This document shows, piece after piece, positions 31,724 through 40,368 of a stretch of DNA of 64,000 bases (the first letter of the stretch is position 1; each line of letters begins with the position of its first letter). The stretch comes from Ruegeria_C sp041537905 (GTDB lineage Bacteria; Pseudomonadota; Alphaproteobacteria; Rhodobacterales; Rhodobacteraceae). The stretch spans positions 124,001 through 188,000 of the forward strand of contig NZ_JBGRUO010000002.1 of assembly GCF_041537905.1 (NCBI RefSeq), in the 5' to 3' direction. A program made the translations under genes and the position numbers. Under the pieces are notes generated by a model that saw nothing but the letters and a program-made list of their open reading frames with translations, had not been told where the DNA came from and searched no databases.

Positions 31724-33625
31724 ATGCGTATTTCTCAGACGTTCATCGTTGCCCTGACCTTTGCGCTGGCTGCCGGGCTTTGCATGATCGCTGCCAGTTT
31801 CGCGGTTCAGGCGGTCGAGGACGCTTCGGAAATCTCGGTGCGCCGCGCGCTTGATCTTGGTGGCCATGACTGGGCCGAGGTCGAGGCGGACGGCCTTCGG
31901 GTGGTGCTGACCGGTACCGCCAGCGACGAGGCGACGCGGTTCAACGCCCTGACCGTTGTCGGGGACGAGGTCGATGCCTCGCGCGTCATCGACGAGATGG
32001 AGATTGTTCCAACCGCCAATCTGCGTGCGCCACGGTTTTCGGCCGAGATTCTCAGGAATGACAGCGGCATCTCGATCATCGGGCTGGTGCCCTCGTCCAT
32101 GGATCGCGAAGGGCTGATAAACCAACTGCGCGGAATTTCCGACAGAGGTCCCGTCACCGACCTGCTTGAAACCGCCGATTACGACGAGCCCGACGGCTGG
32201 GGCGAGGCGATAGAGTTTGCGGCGACGGCACTGTCCGTGTTGCCGCGATCGAAGATTTCGCTCGGGCCGGACCTGGTCAGCGTCACCGCGATTGCCGACA
32301 GCCCAGAAGACAAGACCCGCATCGAAAACACGCTCAACCGCGTGGCACCAAGCGGGCTGCGCATCCGGCTCGATATTTCCGCCCCGCGTCCGGTGATCAC
32401 CCCTTTCACCTTGCGGTTTCTGATCGACGAGGACGGCGCCCGGTTCGACGCCTGTTCAGCGGACACAACGCAAGCGCGGGATCGGATCGCGGCGGCGGCC
32501 CGGCGGGCGGGCATCCTGGGCGAAAACAGCTGTGTGATCGGCCTTGGCGTGCCCTCGCCAAAATGGGCCGATGCCGCTGAACTGAGCATTGATGCGGTGC
32601 GGTCGCTGGGGCTGGGCTCGGTCACGATTTCGGACGCGGATATCACGCTGATCGCAGCCGAAGGGGTCGCGCAATCCGACTTTGACCGGATCATTGGTGA
32701 GCTTGAATCCGATCTGCCAGCGGTCTTCGCCCTGCACGCGGTGCTGCCCGAACCGGTCGAGGCCGACCCGGCCGGCCCGGTGGAATTCACCGCGACGCTC
32801 AGCCCCGAGGGTCTGGTGCAACTGCGCGGACGCCTCACGGACGAGAACATGCGCCGCATGGTGGACAGCTATGCCAAGGCCGCCTTTGGCTCGGACGTGG
32901 TGCACACCGCCACACGGATCGTGCCGGACCTGCCTGCGGAATGGCCGGTGCGGGTGCTGACCGGGCTGGAAACCCTGTCGCTGCTGCGCAATGGCGTGCT
33001 GACCGTCACCCCGGAGAACGTGACGCTGCAAGGCATCAGCCATCGCGAGGATGCAAGCGCCGAAGCTGCGCGGATGCTGGCCGAAAAACTGGGCGAGGCG
33101 CAGGGGTTCGACCTGTCGATCATCTATGAAGAGCCGCCCGAACCTGCCGACAAACCGCTCGATCCCGACGTGTGCGAAAGCCGGGTGGCTGAGATCCAGA
33201 GCGAGTCGAAGATCACCTTTGAGCCCGGTTCAGCCACCATTGCCGGAGAGTCACTGGATACGATGAACCGGATCGCCGATGTGTTGGATCAATGCGGTGG
33301 CATCCGGATGGAGATTCAGGGCTATACCGACAGTCAGGGCCGCGAAGAGATGAACCAGCAGCTCAGCCAGGCCCGCGCGCAATCGGTGCTGAACGAACTG
33401 CGCGCACGCCGGGTGCTGACCTCAAGTTTCACCGCTGTCGGGTATGGCGAGAACGACCCCATCGCCGACAACAAGACCGAAGAGGGCCGCGAAGCCAACC
33501 GGCGCATCAATTTCCATCTGATCCGCCCTGAACCGATCCCCGAGACCCAGACCGGGCTGGAAGCGGTCGAGCAGCAGCCCGATGCGGCGGTCGAAGAGGA
33601 CGCGGAAAGCGGACAGGACGAGTAA
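31724..33625 (+). CDS. OmpA family protein with BON-like repeats
   Basis: A 633-residue protein. An N-terminal signal/anchor (FIVALTFALAAGLCMIAASF) is followed by a long stretch of BON-like alpha/beta repeats, for example WAEVEADGLRVVLTGTASDE near 47 and VEFTATLSPEGLVQLRGRL near 350. The OmpA C-terminal peptidoglycan-binding domain starts near 490: ITFEPGSATIAGESLDTM, then MEIQGYTDSQGREEMNQQLS and GENDPIADNKTEEGREANRR. It should tie the outer or inner membrane to peptidoglycan. The next gene starts right after the stop. Confidence 0.88.
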   Translation: MRISQTFIVALTFALAAGLCMIAASFAVQAVEDASEISVRRALDLGGHDWAEVEADGLRVVLTGTASDEATRFNALTVVGDEVDASRVIDEMEIVPTANLRAPRFSAEILRNDSGISIIGLVPSSMDREGLINQLRGISDRGPVTDLLETADYDEPDGWGEAIEFAATALSVLPRSKISLGPDLVSVTAIADSPEDKTRIENTLNRVAPSGLRIRLDISAPRPVITPFTLRFLIDEDGARFDACSADTTQARDRIAAAARRAGILGENSCVIGLGVPSPKWADAAELSIDAVRSLGLGSVTISDADITLIAAEGVAQSDFDRIIGELESDLPAVFALHAVLPEPVEADPAGPVEFTATLSPEGLVQLRGRLTDENMRRMVDSYAKAAFGSDVVHTATRIVPDLPAEWPVRVLTGLETLSLLRNGVLTVTPENVTLQGISHREDASAEAARMLAEKLGEAQGFDLSIIYEEPPEPADKPLDPDVCESRVAEIQSESKITFEPGSATIAGESLDTMNRIADVLDQCGGIRMEIQGYTDSQGREEMNQQLSQARAQSVLNELRARRVLTSSFTAVGYGENDPIADNKTEEGREANRRINFHLIRPEPIPETQTGLEAVEQQPDAAVEEDAESGQDE

Positions 33626-33946
33626 ATGAACAGAACCGAGTTTATCATCACCACAGCGATCATCCTGTTCGTCGCCTTTGCCATGGGCTGGTTCGCCAAT
33701 TGGCTGGTGCATCGCTTTACCCGTGTCCGCCAAAGCGACGTCGCCGATCTGGACCGGATGAGCCAGGAACTGCACGAGGCCGAGGAAACCCGAGATCAGG
33801 CCATCACCTATCTGCAGCAGCGTGAGGCAGAACTGAGCAACCAACTGACTCAGACCGAGGCCGAGTTGCGCGCGGCGATGGAAGGGCTGCGCGACGCAAG
33901 ACAGGAAGCGGAAGAACTGCGCGCAAGGCTTAACAGCGTCAACTGA
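33626..33946 (+). CDS. Hypothetical membrane-anchored coiled-coil protein
   Basis: A 106-residue protein with one N-terminal helix (FIITTAIILFVAFAMGWFA) and then an unbroken heptad-like helix rich in Glu, Gln, Arg and Leu (DLDRMSQELHEAEETRDQAI through EELRARLNSVN). It would project a coiled coil from the inner membrane. Its ATG follows the OmpA-type stop without a gap, so the two form an operon and may act together on the envelope. Family not recognised. Confidence 0.8.
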   Translation: MNRTEFIITTAIILFVAFAMGWFANWLVHRFTRVRQSDVADLDRMSQELHEAEETRDQAITYLQQREAELSNQLTQTEAELRAAMEGLRDARQEAEELRARLNSVN

Positions 33947-34390
33947 CTACCAGCGGTCGAGCGCGGCCTCGTCCTCATCCTTTGCGGCGACCCAATCGCT
34001 GCCCTCGCCTGAAATCTCTTTCTTCCAGAACGGCGCGCGGGATTTCAGGTAATCCATCAGGAATTCCGCCGCATCGAACGCATCCTTGCGGTGGCGCGCG
34101 GCGGTTGCGACCATCATGATCCTGTCGCCCGGTGCCAATCGGCCATAGCGATGGATCACCAGAACATCCGCCAATGACCAGCGCTGACGGGCGTCCTCGG
34201 CAATCGCGGCAATCGCCTTTTCGGTCATGCCCGGATAATGCTCGATCTCCATCACATCCAGATCGCCCTGCGCCAGATCACGCACCACGCCGGTAAAGGT
34301 CACGATGGCCCCGCTGCCGGTATCACCCGCCGCAAAGCGGTTGGCCTCGGCGCCCAGATCAAATGGCTCTTGCTGAACCGAGACGCGCAT
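33947..34390 (-). CDS. moaE: Molybdopterin synthase catalytic subunit MoaE
   Basis: A 147-residue enzyme that converts precursor Z to molybdopterin with sulfur from MoaD. Hallmarks are GAIVTFTGVVRD near residue 27, LEIEHYPGMTEKAI-like MEIEHYPGMTEKAIAAIA, IHRYGRLAPGDRIMMVA and the active-site Lys in SRAPFWKKEI. It follows moaD by 4 bases, and its stop touches the stop of the convergent coiled-coil gene with no bases between. Confidence 0.95.
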   Translation of the reverse strand: MRVSVQQEPFDLGAEANRFAAGDTGSGAIVTFTGVVRDLAQGDLDVMEIEHYPGMTEKAIAAIAEDARQRWSLADVLVIHRYGRLAPGDRIMMVATAARHRKDAFDAAEFLMDYLKSRAPFWKKEISGEGSDWVAAKDEDEAALDRW

Positions 34391-34394
34391 GCGC

Positions 34395-34640
34395 CTATCC
34401 GCCTGTCATGGGCGGGAAAAACGCCACCTCGCGCACGCCGGTCAGGGGCGCATCAAAAGCGCTGAGCTCCTGATCCAGCGCCACGCGCAGTGCGGAAAGA
34501 TCGGCAAAGGCCGCAGCATAACGCTCTTCCCGGGCAACCAGTTCGCTTACCAGATCGGCCACTGTCGCGGCGTCTGTTTCAACATTTTCCTTCGGGATGC
34601 CAATACGCTCCCGGACCCATGCAAAATAGAGCACGTCCAT
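34395..34640 (-). CDS. moaD: Molybdopterin synthase sulfur carrier subunit MoaD
   Basis: An 81-residue ubiquitin-fold protein ending in the required Gly-Gly (FFPPMTGG), which is adenylylated and thiocarboxylated. It starts MDVLYFAWVRERIGIPKENV. Overlap of one base with pgsA upstream and close spacing to moaE indicate one transcript uvrC-pgsA-moaD-moaE. Confidence 0.94.
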   Translation of the reverse strand: MDVLYFAWVRERIGIPKENVETDAATVADLVSELVAREERYAAAFADLSALRVALDQELSAFDAPLTGVREVAFFPPMTGG

Positions 34641-35311
34641 TATCGCGTCTCCCTCAGATGCGGCATGGCTTTATTTAGGTAATCCCAGCCGGTGATCAAT
34701 GTCAGTGTCGCCGCGATCCACAGCAGCCAAAGCCCGACCCGACCGGACCAGACGACCGCAGCATTCTTCCAGCGCAAGCCGACTTCATCGCTGACATCGC
34801 CGGCGAGGACTTGCTCGAACAAGGCCTGATCCATACCCCATGCTGACATGCCCAGGTGGTGTTCGAATATCCCCTGACTGAACAGGACCGCAATCGCGAT
34901 CATCTGCGCGGTGGTTTTCCATTTTGCAAGCTTGGTCACCTTGAGCGTGCCCGCCGTATCGCCCAGATATTCGCGCAGGCCTGACACAAACACCTCACGA
35001 AAAAGAATGACCGTGGCTGGCAGGACCAGCCAGGGCGTCCAGTGTTCGGTGGAATAGCCCACAAGGATCATAAGCGCGATCACCACCATCGCCTTGTCGG
35101 CGATCGGGTCCAGCATGGCACCGATCTTTGTTTCCTGTTTCCAGGCCCGCGCAAGATAGCCGTCAAACCAATCGGTCACCGCCGCCGAGACAAACAGGAT
35201 CAATGCAAACCAGTCCGCATAGGGTCGGGTGAAATACAAAAACATGATGGCGAGACCTGGTGCCGCGATAAGTCGCAGCAAGGTCAATATGTTCGGCACG
35301 TTCCATTTCAT
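34640..35311 (-). CDS. pgsA: CDP-diacylglycerol-glycerol-3-phosphate 3-phosphatidyltransferase
   Basis: A 223-residue membrane enzyme for phosphatidylglycerol-phosphate, leading to phosphatidylglycerol and cardiolipin. The CDP-alcohol phosphotransferase motif DGx2ARx8Gx3Dx3D is complete from DWFDGYLARAW to KIGAMLDPIADK near residues 46-73. The start MKWNVPNILTLLRLIAAPGL is typical. About five helices. Downstream of uvrC, upstream of moaD. Confidence 0.94.
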   Translation of the reverse strand: MKWNVPNILTLLRLIAAPGLAIMFLYFTRPYADWFALILFVSAAVTDWFDGYLARAWKQETKIGAMLDPIADKAMVVIALMILVGYSTEHWTPWLVLPATVILFREVFVSGLREYLGDTAGTLKVTKLAKWKTTAQMIAIAVLFSQGIFEHHLGMSAWGMDQALFEQVLAGDVSDEVGLRWKNAAVVWSGRVGLWLLWIAATLTLITGWDYLNKAMPHLRETR

Positions 35312-35377
35312 GAGCGGACTTTATCGCGGCCTTGCGGGAACTGAAAGACGAGGCGCGATAATTCTCGCACAGCAAAG

Positions 35378-37252
35378 TCAGCCCTTGTCATGAAAGAAGT
35401 CATAGACCTTTTGCGCCAACCCCGCCGAGATGCCGTCAACCGCCTTGAGATCAGCGAGATTGGCGCGGCTGACCGCCTTGGCGCTGCCGAAATGCGCCAG
35501 CAGCGCCCGCTTGCGTGCGGCACCGACGCCCGCGATCTCATCCAGCGGTGTCGCCCCCACCGTCTTGGCACGCTTGGCCCGGTGGGTGCCGATGGCAAAG
35601 CGGTGCGCCTCGTCCCTGAGACGTTGTACGAAATACAGCACCGGATCGTTGCGTTTCAGCGCAAAGGGGCGCTGCCCCGTGCGGTGGAACTCTTCCTTGC
35701 CGTGGTCGCGGTCGACGCCTTTGGCGACCCCCACCATCGCGACATCATCGACGCCATGGGCGGTCATGATCTCCTGCACCGCGCTGACCTGCCCGGCCCC
35801 GCCATCAATCAGCAACAGATCAGGCCAGAGGCCCTTTTCCCGGTCGGGGTCTTCTTTCAGCAGTCGGGTGAAGCGGCGGTTCAGCACCTCTTTCATCATG
35901 CCGAAATCATCGCCGGGGGTCAGATCGTCACCGCGAATGTTGAACTTGCGATAGGCGTTTTTCATGAATCCGTCGGGTCCGGCCACGATCATCGCGCCGA
36001 CCGCATTGGTGCCCTGGATATGCGAGTTGTCATAGACCTCGATCCGTTCCGGTGACGCATCCAGATCAAAGGCCTCGGCCAACCCGCGCAACAGTTTCGC
36101 CTGGGTGGCGCTTTCCGACAGGCGTCGGCCCAGAGATTCGCGCGCATTGCGCAACGCGCCCGAGACCAGTTCGGCCTTTTCCCCGCGCTGTGGCACCAGA
36201 ATCTCGACCTTGCGCCCGGCCTTCTCGGTCAGCGCCTCAGTCATCAGATCGGCATTTTCGATCCCGTCGGACAGGATCAGCTGACGCGGTGGTTCCTTGT
36301 TGTCATAGAACTGGCCCAGAAACGCCTCCATCACCTCGGCGGGCGAAACATCCGCGCCGACGCGGGGATAGAAATCGCGGTTGCCCCAGTTCTGGTTGGC
36401 GCGGATGAAAAACACCTGCACGCAGGCCTGACCGCTATCCATATGCAGCGCGATGACATCAGCCTCAGTCACCCCGCGCGGGTTGATGCCCTGGCTGGTC
36501 TGCACGCTGGTCAGCGCCTTGATCCGATCACGCAAACCGGCGGCGCGTTCGAACTCCATCGCGTCCGAGGCGACCTGCATCTGCTCGGCCAATTCCTCCT
36601 GCACGCGGGTGGAGCGGCCGGACAGGAACCGTTCGGCATCCTTCACGCGCGAGGCATACTCCGCTTCCGAGATCAGGCCAACGCACGGCCCCGAACAGCG
36701 TTTGATCTGATAGAGCAGGCAGGGCCGCGTCCGGCTTTCGAACATGGAATCCGAGCAGTTGCGCAGTTGGAACGCCTTTTGCAACTGGTTCAGCGTTCGG
36801 TTGACCGCACCGGCGCTGGCAAAGGGACCAAAATAGGTGCCTTTTTCTTTCTTTGCCCCCCGGTGTTTCTTGATCTGCGCAAAGCCATGCTGCTTGGACA
36901 CCAGAATGTTCGGAAAGCTCTTATCGTCCCGCAGCAGCACGTTGTATTTTGGTTTCAGCTGCTTGATCAGGTTCTGTTCCAGCAACAACGCTTCTGTCTC
37001 GGTCCGCGTGGTCAGGAACATCATCGAGGCGGTTTCGCGGATCATCCGCTCGATCCGCGGTGAGTGGCCCGGGCGGGAATAATTCGACACCCGCGCCCGC
37101 AGATTGCGCGCCTTGCCGACATAGAGAACCCGCGCCTGCGCATCCAGCATCCGGTAGACGCCGGGCGAGCTGTCAAGCGTCTTCAGATAGGCCTGAATAC
37201 AGGAATACCCCACCGGAGCGGGATCAGTGATTCTGTCGGGCGCATCATTCAT
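35378..37252 (-). CDS. uvrC: Excinuclease ABC subunit C
   Basis: A 624-residue nucleotide-excision repair nuclease. Domains in order: GIY-YIG at the start (SSPGVYRMLDAQARVLYVGK near 28-47), the Cys region CLLYQIKRCSGPCVGLI near 178, the UVR motif in LAEQMQVASDAMEFERAAGLRD, the RNase H-like part IEVYDNSHIQGTNAVGAMIV, LLIDGGAGQVSAV, and C-terminal helix-hairpin-helices (AGVGAARKRALLAHFGSAKA). Length is normal. No clear GTTC-N7-GTTC SOS box appears upstream. Confidence 0.96.
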   Translation of the reverse strand: MNDAPDRITDPAPVGYSCIQAYLKTLDSSPGVYRMLDAQARVLYVGKARNLRARVSNYSRPGHSPRIERMIRETASMMFLTTRTETEALLLEQNLIKQLKPKYNVLLRDDKSFPNILVSKQHGFAQIKKHRGAKKEKGTYFGPFASAGAVNRTLNQLQKAFQLRNCSDSMFESRTRPCLLYQIKRCSGPCVGLISEAEYASRVKDAERFLSGRSTRVQEELAEQMQVASDAMEFERAAGLRDRIKALTSVQTSQGINPRGVTEADVIALHMDSGQACVQVFFIRANQNWGNRDFYPRVGADVSPAEVMEAFLGQFYDNKEPPRQLILSDGIENADLMTEALTEKAGRKVEILVPQRGEKAELVSGALRNARESLGRRLSESATQAKLLRGLAEAFDLDASPERIEVYDNSHIQGTNAVGAMIVAGPDGFMKNAYRKFNIRGDDLTPGDDFGMMKEVLNRRFTRLLKEDPDREKGLWPDLLLIDGGAGQVSAVQEIMTAHGVDDVAMVGVAKGVDRDHGKEEFHRTGQRPFALKRNDPVLYFVQRLRDEAHRFAIGTHRAKRAKTVGATPLDEIAGVGAARKRALLAHFGSAKAVSRANLADLKAVDGISAGLAQKVYDFFHDKG

Positions 37253-37542
37253 GGACCACAGATATGATTCTCGGCTGGGGGCTGCAATCTTGTGGGCACC
37301 AGTTCAAGGGAAAACAAATCCACGACTTCTGTGGATAACCTTGCGTATATCTTCCGGCCAACCAGAGAAATTCGTTGAAAACAGGGGGCTTCCCTGATTT
37401 GCACAAAAATTAGGCGGCAATTCAATGCATTGTTTTTAAAGGAAATATTTTTGGACACATAGCAAGTATATGAAAATAAAGACATTTCTGTAACGGTTAA
37501 GTAACAGAAATGAGAGCGGTGCAAAACTTGCATCGCGAAGGC
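37253..37542. other. AT-rich intergenic region between uvrC and an SDR gene
   Basis: A 290-base gap markedly richer in A and T than its surroundings. It contains A/T-runs (TTGTTTTTAAAGGAAATATTTT-like tracts near 37430-37450) and the inverted repeat listed separately. It must hold the uvrC promoter. I see no convincing small gene, tRNA or terminator in it. Confidence 0.5.
37484..37511. repeat. Inverted repeat in the uvrC upstream region
   Basis: ATTTCTGT at 37484-37491 and ACAGAAAT at 37504-37511 are perfect 8-base arms with a 12-base spacer. The TTTCTG/CAGAAA halves resemble the GbsR-type sites near 23.6 and 24.2 kb, but the spacer is longer, so a common regulator is only a possibility. It lies 70 bases past the SDR stop and about 230 bases before uvrC. 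Confidence 0.4.
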
Positions 37543-38322
37543 CTATTCAACCCCCAAAACATCCGGCGTCTGCCATCCCAGATGCTGGCCGCCATCGACA
37601 CAGATCAACTGTCCGGTGACGGCGTGCGCCTCCAGCAGATAACCAAGCGCGGCGGTGATATCTGACGGGTTCGAACCCCGCCCGGAGATCGTGTTGGCGC
37701 GCTGCGCGGCGAAGTGTTCTTCGGATTGCCGATGCCCGCGCAAAGTCGGACCCGGTCCGATCGCATTGACCCGGATCGCGGGGGCCAGCGCCTGCGCCGC
37801 GGTCTGGGTCAGGGTCCATAACCCGGACTTCGCGATCGTGTAGGTCATGAATTCGGGCGTAAGCTTGCGCACCCGCATGTCGATCATGTTGACGATCAGC
37901 CCGGTGGCCTGCGGTTCGTCATTATGATCGGTTCTTGCCGCAAACCCCTGCGCCGCCATGGCCTGTGTCAGCACGAAGGGTGCGCGCAGATTGCTTTCCA
38001 TATGCCGGTCCCAGCTGTGCCGGGACGCCGAGCGGATATTGTCATATTCAAAGACCGAGGCATTGTTCACCAGGCAGGTGATCGGGCCGCCAAGGGCGTC
38101 AACAGCGCGGGGTAGCAGCGCCTCGACCTCTGTCTCGTTCAGCAGATCAGCCTGCAACGCAATCGCCCTGCGGCCCAGTGATGTAATGGTGTCGACAGCC
38201 TCACGCGCAGGGCCTTCAGAGGTCGCGTAATGCACCGCCACATCAAAGCCGCGTTCTGCAAGATATATCGCCATCTCGCGGCCAAGCCGAATACCTGCAC
38301 CAGTGACCAATGCCCGGGTCAT
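37543..38322 (-). CDS. SDR family oxidoreductase, pteridine-reductase-like
   Basis: The ATG at 38322 is preceded by GGAGG at 6 bases and gives 259 residues. The NAD(P) loop is TGAGIRLGREMA near residues 6-17, close to the TGAxRxIG form of pteridine reductases and FolM. LVNNASVFEYD near 83 and the catalytic Tyr-Lys in YTIAKSGLW follow, with GPGPTLRGHRQSEEHF as substrate loop. A role in tetrahydrofolate or pterin reduction is possible but not proven. The neighbour upstream is convergent in function terms only by location (antiporter, same strand). Confidence 0.86.
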   Translation of the reverse strand: MTRALVTGAGIRLGREMAIYLAERGFDVAVHYATSEGPAREAVDTITSLGRRAIALQADLLNETEVEALLPRAVDALGGPITCLVNNASVFEYDNIRSASRHSWDRHMESNLRAPFVLTQAMAAQGFAARTDHNDEPQATGLIVNMIDMRVRKLTPEFMTYTIAKSGLWTLTQTAAQALAPAIRVNAIGPGPTLRGHRQSEEHFAAQRANTISGRGSNPSDITAALGYLLEAHAVTGQLICVDGGQHLGWQTPDVLGVE

Positions 38323-38344
38323 GCCCAACCTCCACCCCAGCGGG

Positions 38345-39295
38345 TTACAGCAACACGCTCACGATATATACGACATAGAGGGTGGTCAGGATCACCCCCC
38401 AGGGCCGGGTGATGTCCTTTTTCAGGAACACGAACGGGAACAGCAGGACCGACGCGCCCAGCATCACCCAGAGGTCGAACTCCAGGAATTCCGGATCGAC
38501 CGGAATCGGACCGAACCATGTGGCGATGCCGATGATGGCCAGCAGATTGAACATGTTCGAGCCGATGACATTGCCCAAAGCCACATCCGCCTGCCGGCGC
38601 AGCGCGGCCATCATCGTTGTCGCAAGTTCGGGCAGCGAGGTGCCAATCGCAACAAGTGTCAGGCCGATCACCGTTTCGCTGACATGGTAGGTGCGGGCAA
38701 TCACCGTGGCGTTTTCAACCAGCAGATGCGCCCCCATGGGCAAGCCGATCAGGCCCAGGATCAAATAGATACCGATACGCCAGAACGGCATGTCTGGATC
38801 GGCCTCTTCCAGCTCATCAATCTCATCGACGTCATTGCAGGCCCGCCGATGTGCCTTGGCATCACGAAAGGCGTCCGCCAGCACAAGGGCCAGAACGGCC
38901 AACAGGATCGCCCCGCTCCAGAAGGTGAATGTGCCCAGAAAGGCCAGCCCGATGAACAATACCGATGCGAGCAGCATGAAGACATAAGTCTTGCGGCTGT
39001 TGCATTCGCTGGTGTGCAGGGTGGCCAGCAACGCAGGCAGGCCCAGTACAAGTAAGATATTGGCCGTGTTCGAGCCGACAACGTTGCCCAGCGCGATGCC
39101 CGGCGCGTGTTCTTCGACCGCCTTGATCGCGATCAGCAATTCGGGTGCAGAGGTGCCGAAGGCGACAATGGTCAGGCTGACGATCAGGGCGGGCACGCCC
39201 AGCCGCAAGCTCAGATTGACCGCGCCGCGCACCAGCGCGTCACCCGCGAGCAGCAGGATGACAAGGCCGAGGCCGGATAACAGCCAGGCCGTCAT
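38345..39295 (-). CDS. Calcium/sodium antiporter
   Basis: A 316-residue inner-membrane exchanger with two alpha-repeats: FGTSAPELLIAIKA near residue 47 with GNVVGSNTANILLVLG, and IGTSLPELATTMMAA near 217 with GNVIGSNMFNLLAIIG. About ten helices and an acidic central loop (NDVDEIDELEEADPD). It moves Ca2+ against Na+ or H+. The start overlaps the stop of the 56-residue zinc-ribbon-like gene by 4 bases. Confidence 0.92.
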   Translation of the reverse strand: MTAWLLSGLGLVILLLAGDALVRGAVNLSLRLGVPALIVSLTIVAFGTSAPELLIAIKAVEEHAPGIALGNVVGSNTANILLVLGLPALLATLHTSECNSRKTYVFMLLASVLFIGLAFLGTFTFWSGAILLAVLALVLADAFRDAKAHRRACNDVDEIDELEEADPDMPFWRIGIYLILGLIGLPMGAHLLVENATVIARTYHVSETVIGLTLVAIGTSLPELATTMMAALRRQADVALGNVIGSNMFNLLAIIGIATWFGPIPVDPEFLEFDLWVMLGASVLLFPFVFLKKDITRPWGVILTTLYVVYIVSVLL

Positions 39296-39462
39296 GAACG
39301 CCCCCCCTGTCCGCAGCGACAGGGACCCTTACCGATGCGAAACCGCCCGCAGCCGGTGCAGCGGGCGGAGCGCAAAGCGGACTGCCCCGGAAATCGCAAT
39401 TTGCCGAACATTGCCAGAACCGCCATGCCTATGAGGAAAAGAAGGACAACTTTCAGGATCAC
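39292..39462 (-). CDS. Small membrane protein with C-terminal four-cysteine motif
   Basis: A GTG start at 39462, just after the peptidase stop, gives 56 residues. An N-terminal helix (VILKVVLLFLIGMAVLAMFG) is followed by KLRFPGQSALRSARCTGCGR and FRIGKGPCRCGQGGRS. The CxxC and CxC pairs look like a tiny zinc ribbon on the cytoplasmic side. It is placed tightly between the S49 peptidase (1-base gap) and the antiporter (4-base overlap), so it is very probably translated. Function unknown; an assembly or quality-control partner of the peptidase is a guess. Confidence 0.72.
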   Translation of the reverse strand: MILKVVLLFLIGMAVLAMFGKLRFPGQSALRSARCTGCGRFRIGKGPCRCGQGGRS

Positions 39463-39463
39463 G

Positions 39464-40261
39464 TCAGAGACCAAAGCGCGCGTAGGCGGCCCGCTCCTCC
39501 AGCCCGGCGACAGCGTCTTGTGCGACCTGTGTGCCCAGACGCAAGAAGAGCGGTTTCTTGAGGCCATAGCGGCGGAACTGCACCTTGTCCCCGAACCGCT
39601 CCTGCATTTTGGGCTTGAGATGGCCGATCCCGTCGATCAAGCCCAGTTCCTGCGCGCGCCGCGCCAGCCAGAACTCTCCGGTGAACAGATCACCATTGTC
39701 GTTCAGCTTGTCGCCTCGCCGGGTCTTGACCTGATTGATAAAGGTCTGGTGCATCTCCGCCAGCAATACCTTGAGGCGCGAGACATCCTCTTCCTTCTCA
39801 GGCGCAAAAGGGTCGAGCATGGATTTCGACCGGCCCGCCGTGTGGACACGACGTTCGAACCCTTGCCGCGCCAGAAAGATATGTGCGCCGAACCCGGACG
39901 AGATCACGCCGATAGACCCCACGACCGAGCTTTCATCGGCCCATATCTCATCCGCCGCCGAAGCCAGCCAATAACCGCCGGATGCGGCCACATCCTCGAC
40001 AAAGGCATAGACCGGCACGCTCAGCTCTTCGGACAGGCGGCGAATGCGCGATCCGATCAGCGAGCTTTGCACAGGCGAGCCGCCCGGCGAATTGATCTGA
40101 AGTGCCACGGCAGCAGGCTTGCCGCGCCGGAAGGCGCGTTCCAGCATCGGGGCCAGCGTGACGTCATTGAGAGAGCCGCGACCGCTCATCCCGATGGCGC
40201 CCGACAGGCGGACCACGGCGACAAGAGGCGGGTTGTTAAGGAAAGGCAGGCGCAGTTTCAT
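39464..40261 (-). CDS. S49 family peptidase (SppA/SohB type)
   Basis: The ATG at 40261 (MKLRLPFLNNPPLVAVVRL) gives 265 residues, the size of short SppA proteases. Blocks are ALQINSPGGSPVQSSLI near 68 with the nucleophile region, FVEDVAASGGYWLASAADE near 105 with the catalytic Ser, and SSVVGSIGVISSGFG; the Lys is probably in HTAGRSKSMLDPF. It degrades signal peptides or membrane protein fragments. No strong signal or anchor helix is seen. It precedes the four-cysteine small gene. Confidence 0.9.
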   Translation of the reverse strand: MKLRLPFLNNPPLVAVVRLSGAIGMSGRGSLNDVTLAPMLERAFRRGKPAAVALQINSPGGSPVQSSLIGSRIRRLSEELSVPVYAFVEDVAASGGYWLASAADEIWADESSVVGSIGVISSGFGAHIFLARQGFERRVHTAGRSKSMLDPFAPEKEEDVSRLKVLLAEMHQTFINQVKTRRGDKLNDNGDLFTGEFWLARRAQELGLIDGIGHLKPKMQERFGDKVQFRRYGLKKPLFLRLGTQVAQDAVAGLEERAAYARFGL

Positions 40262-40368
40262 GAATGCCCATGTAGAATGCCGTCTCGTCGCAGACAAGGC
40301 ACGCTGCCGCAGAGAAATGGTGCAAGGGCGCGTTTCACGGGCCGGGCGGGCATATTTGCAACGTGTTC

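Noticed and set aside
37253..37542. SOS (LexA) box upstream of uvrC
   Set aside because: No GTTC-N7-GTTC or related pattern could be found on either strand.
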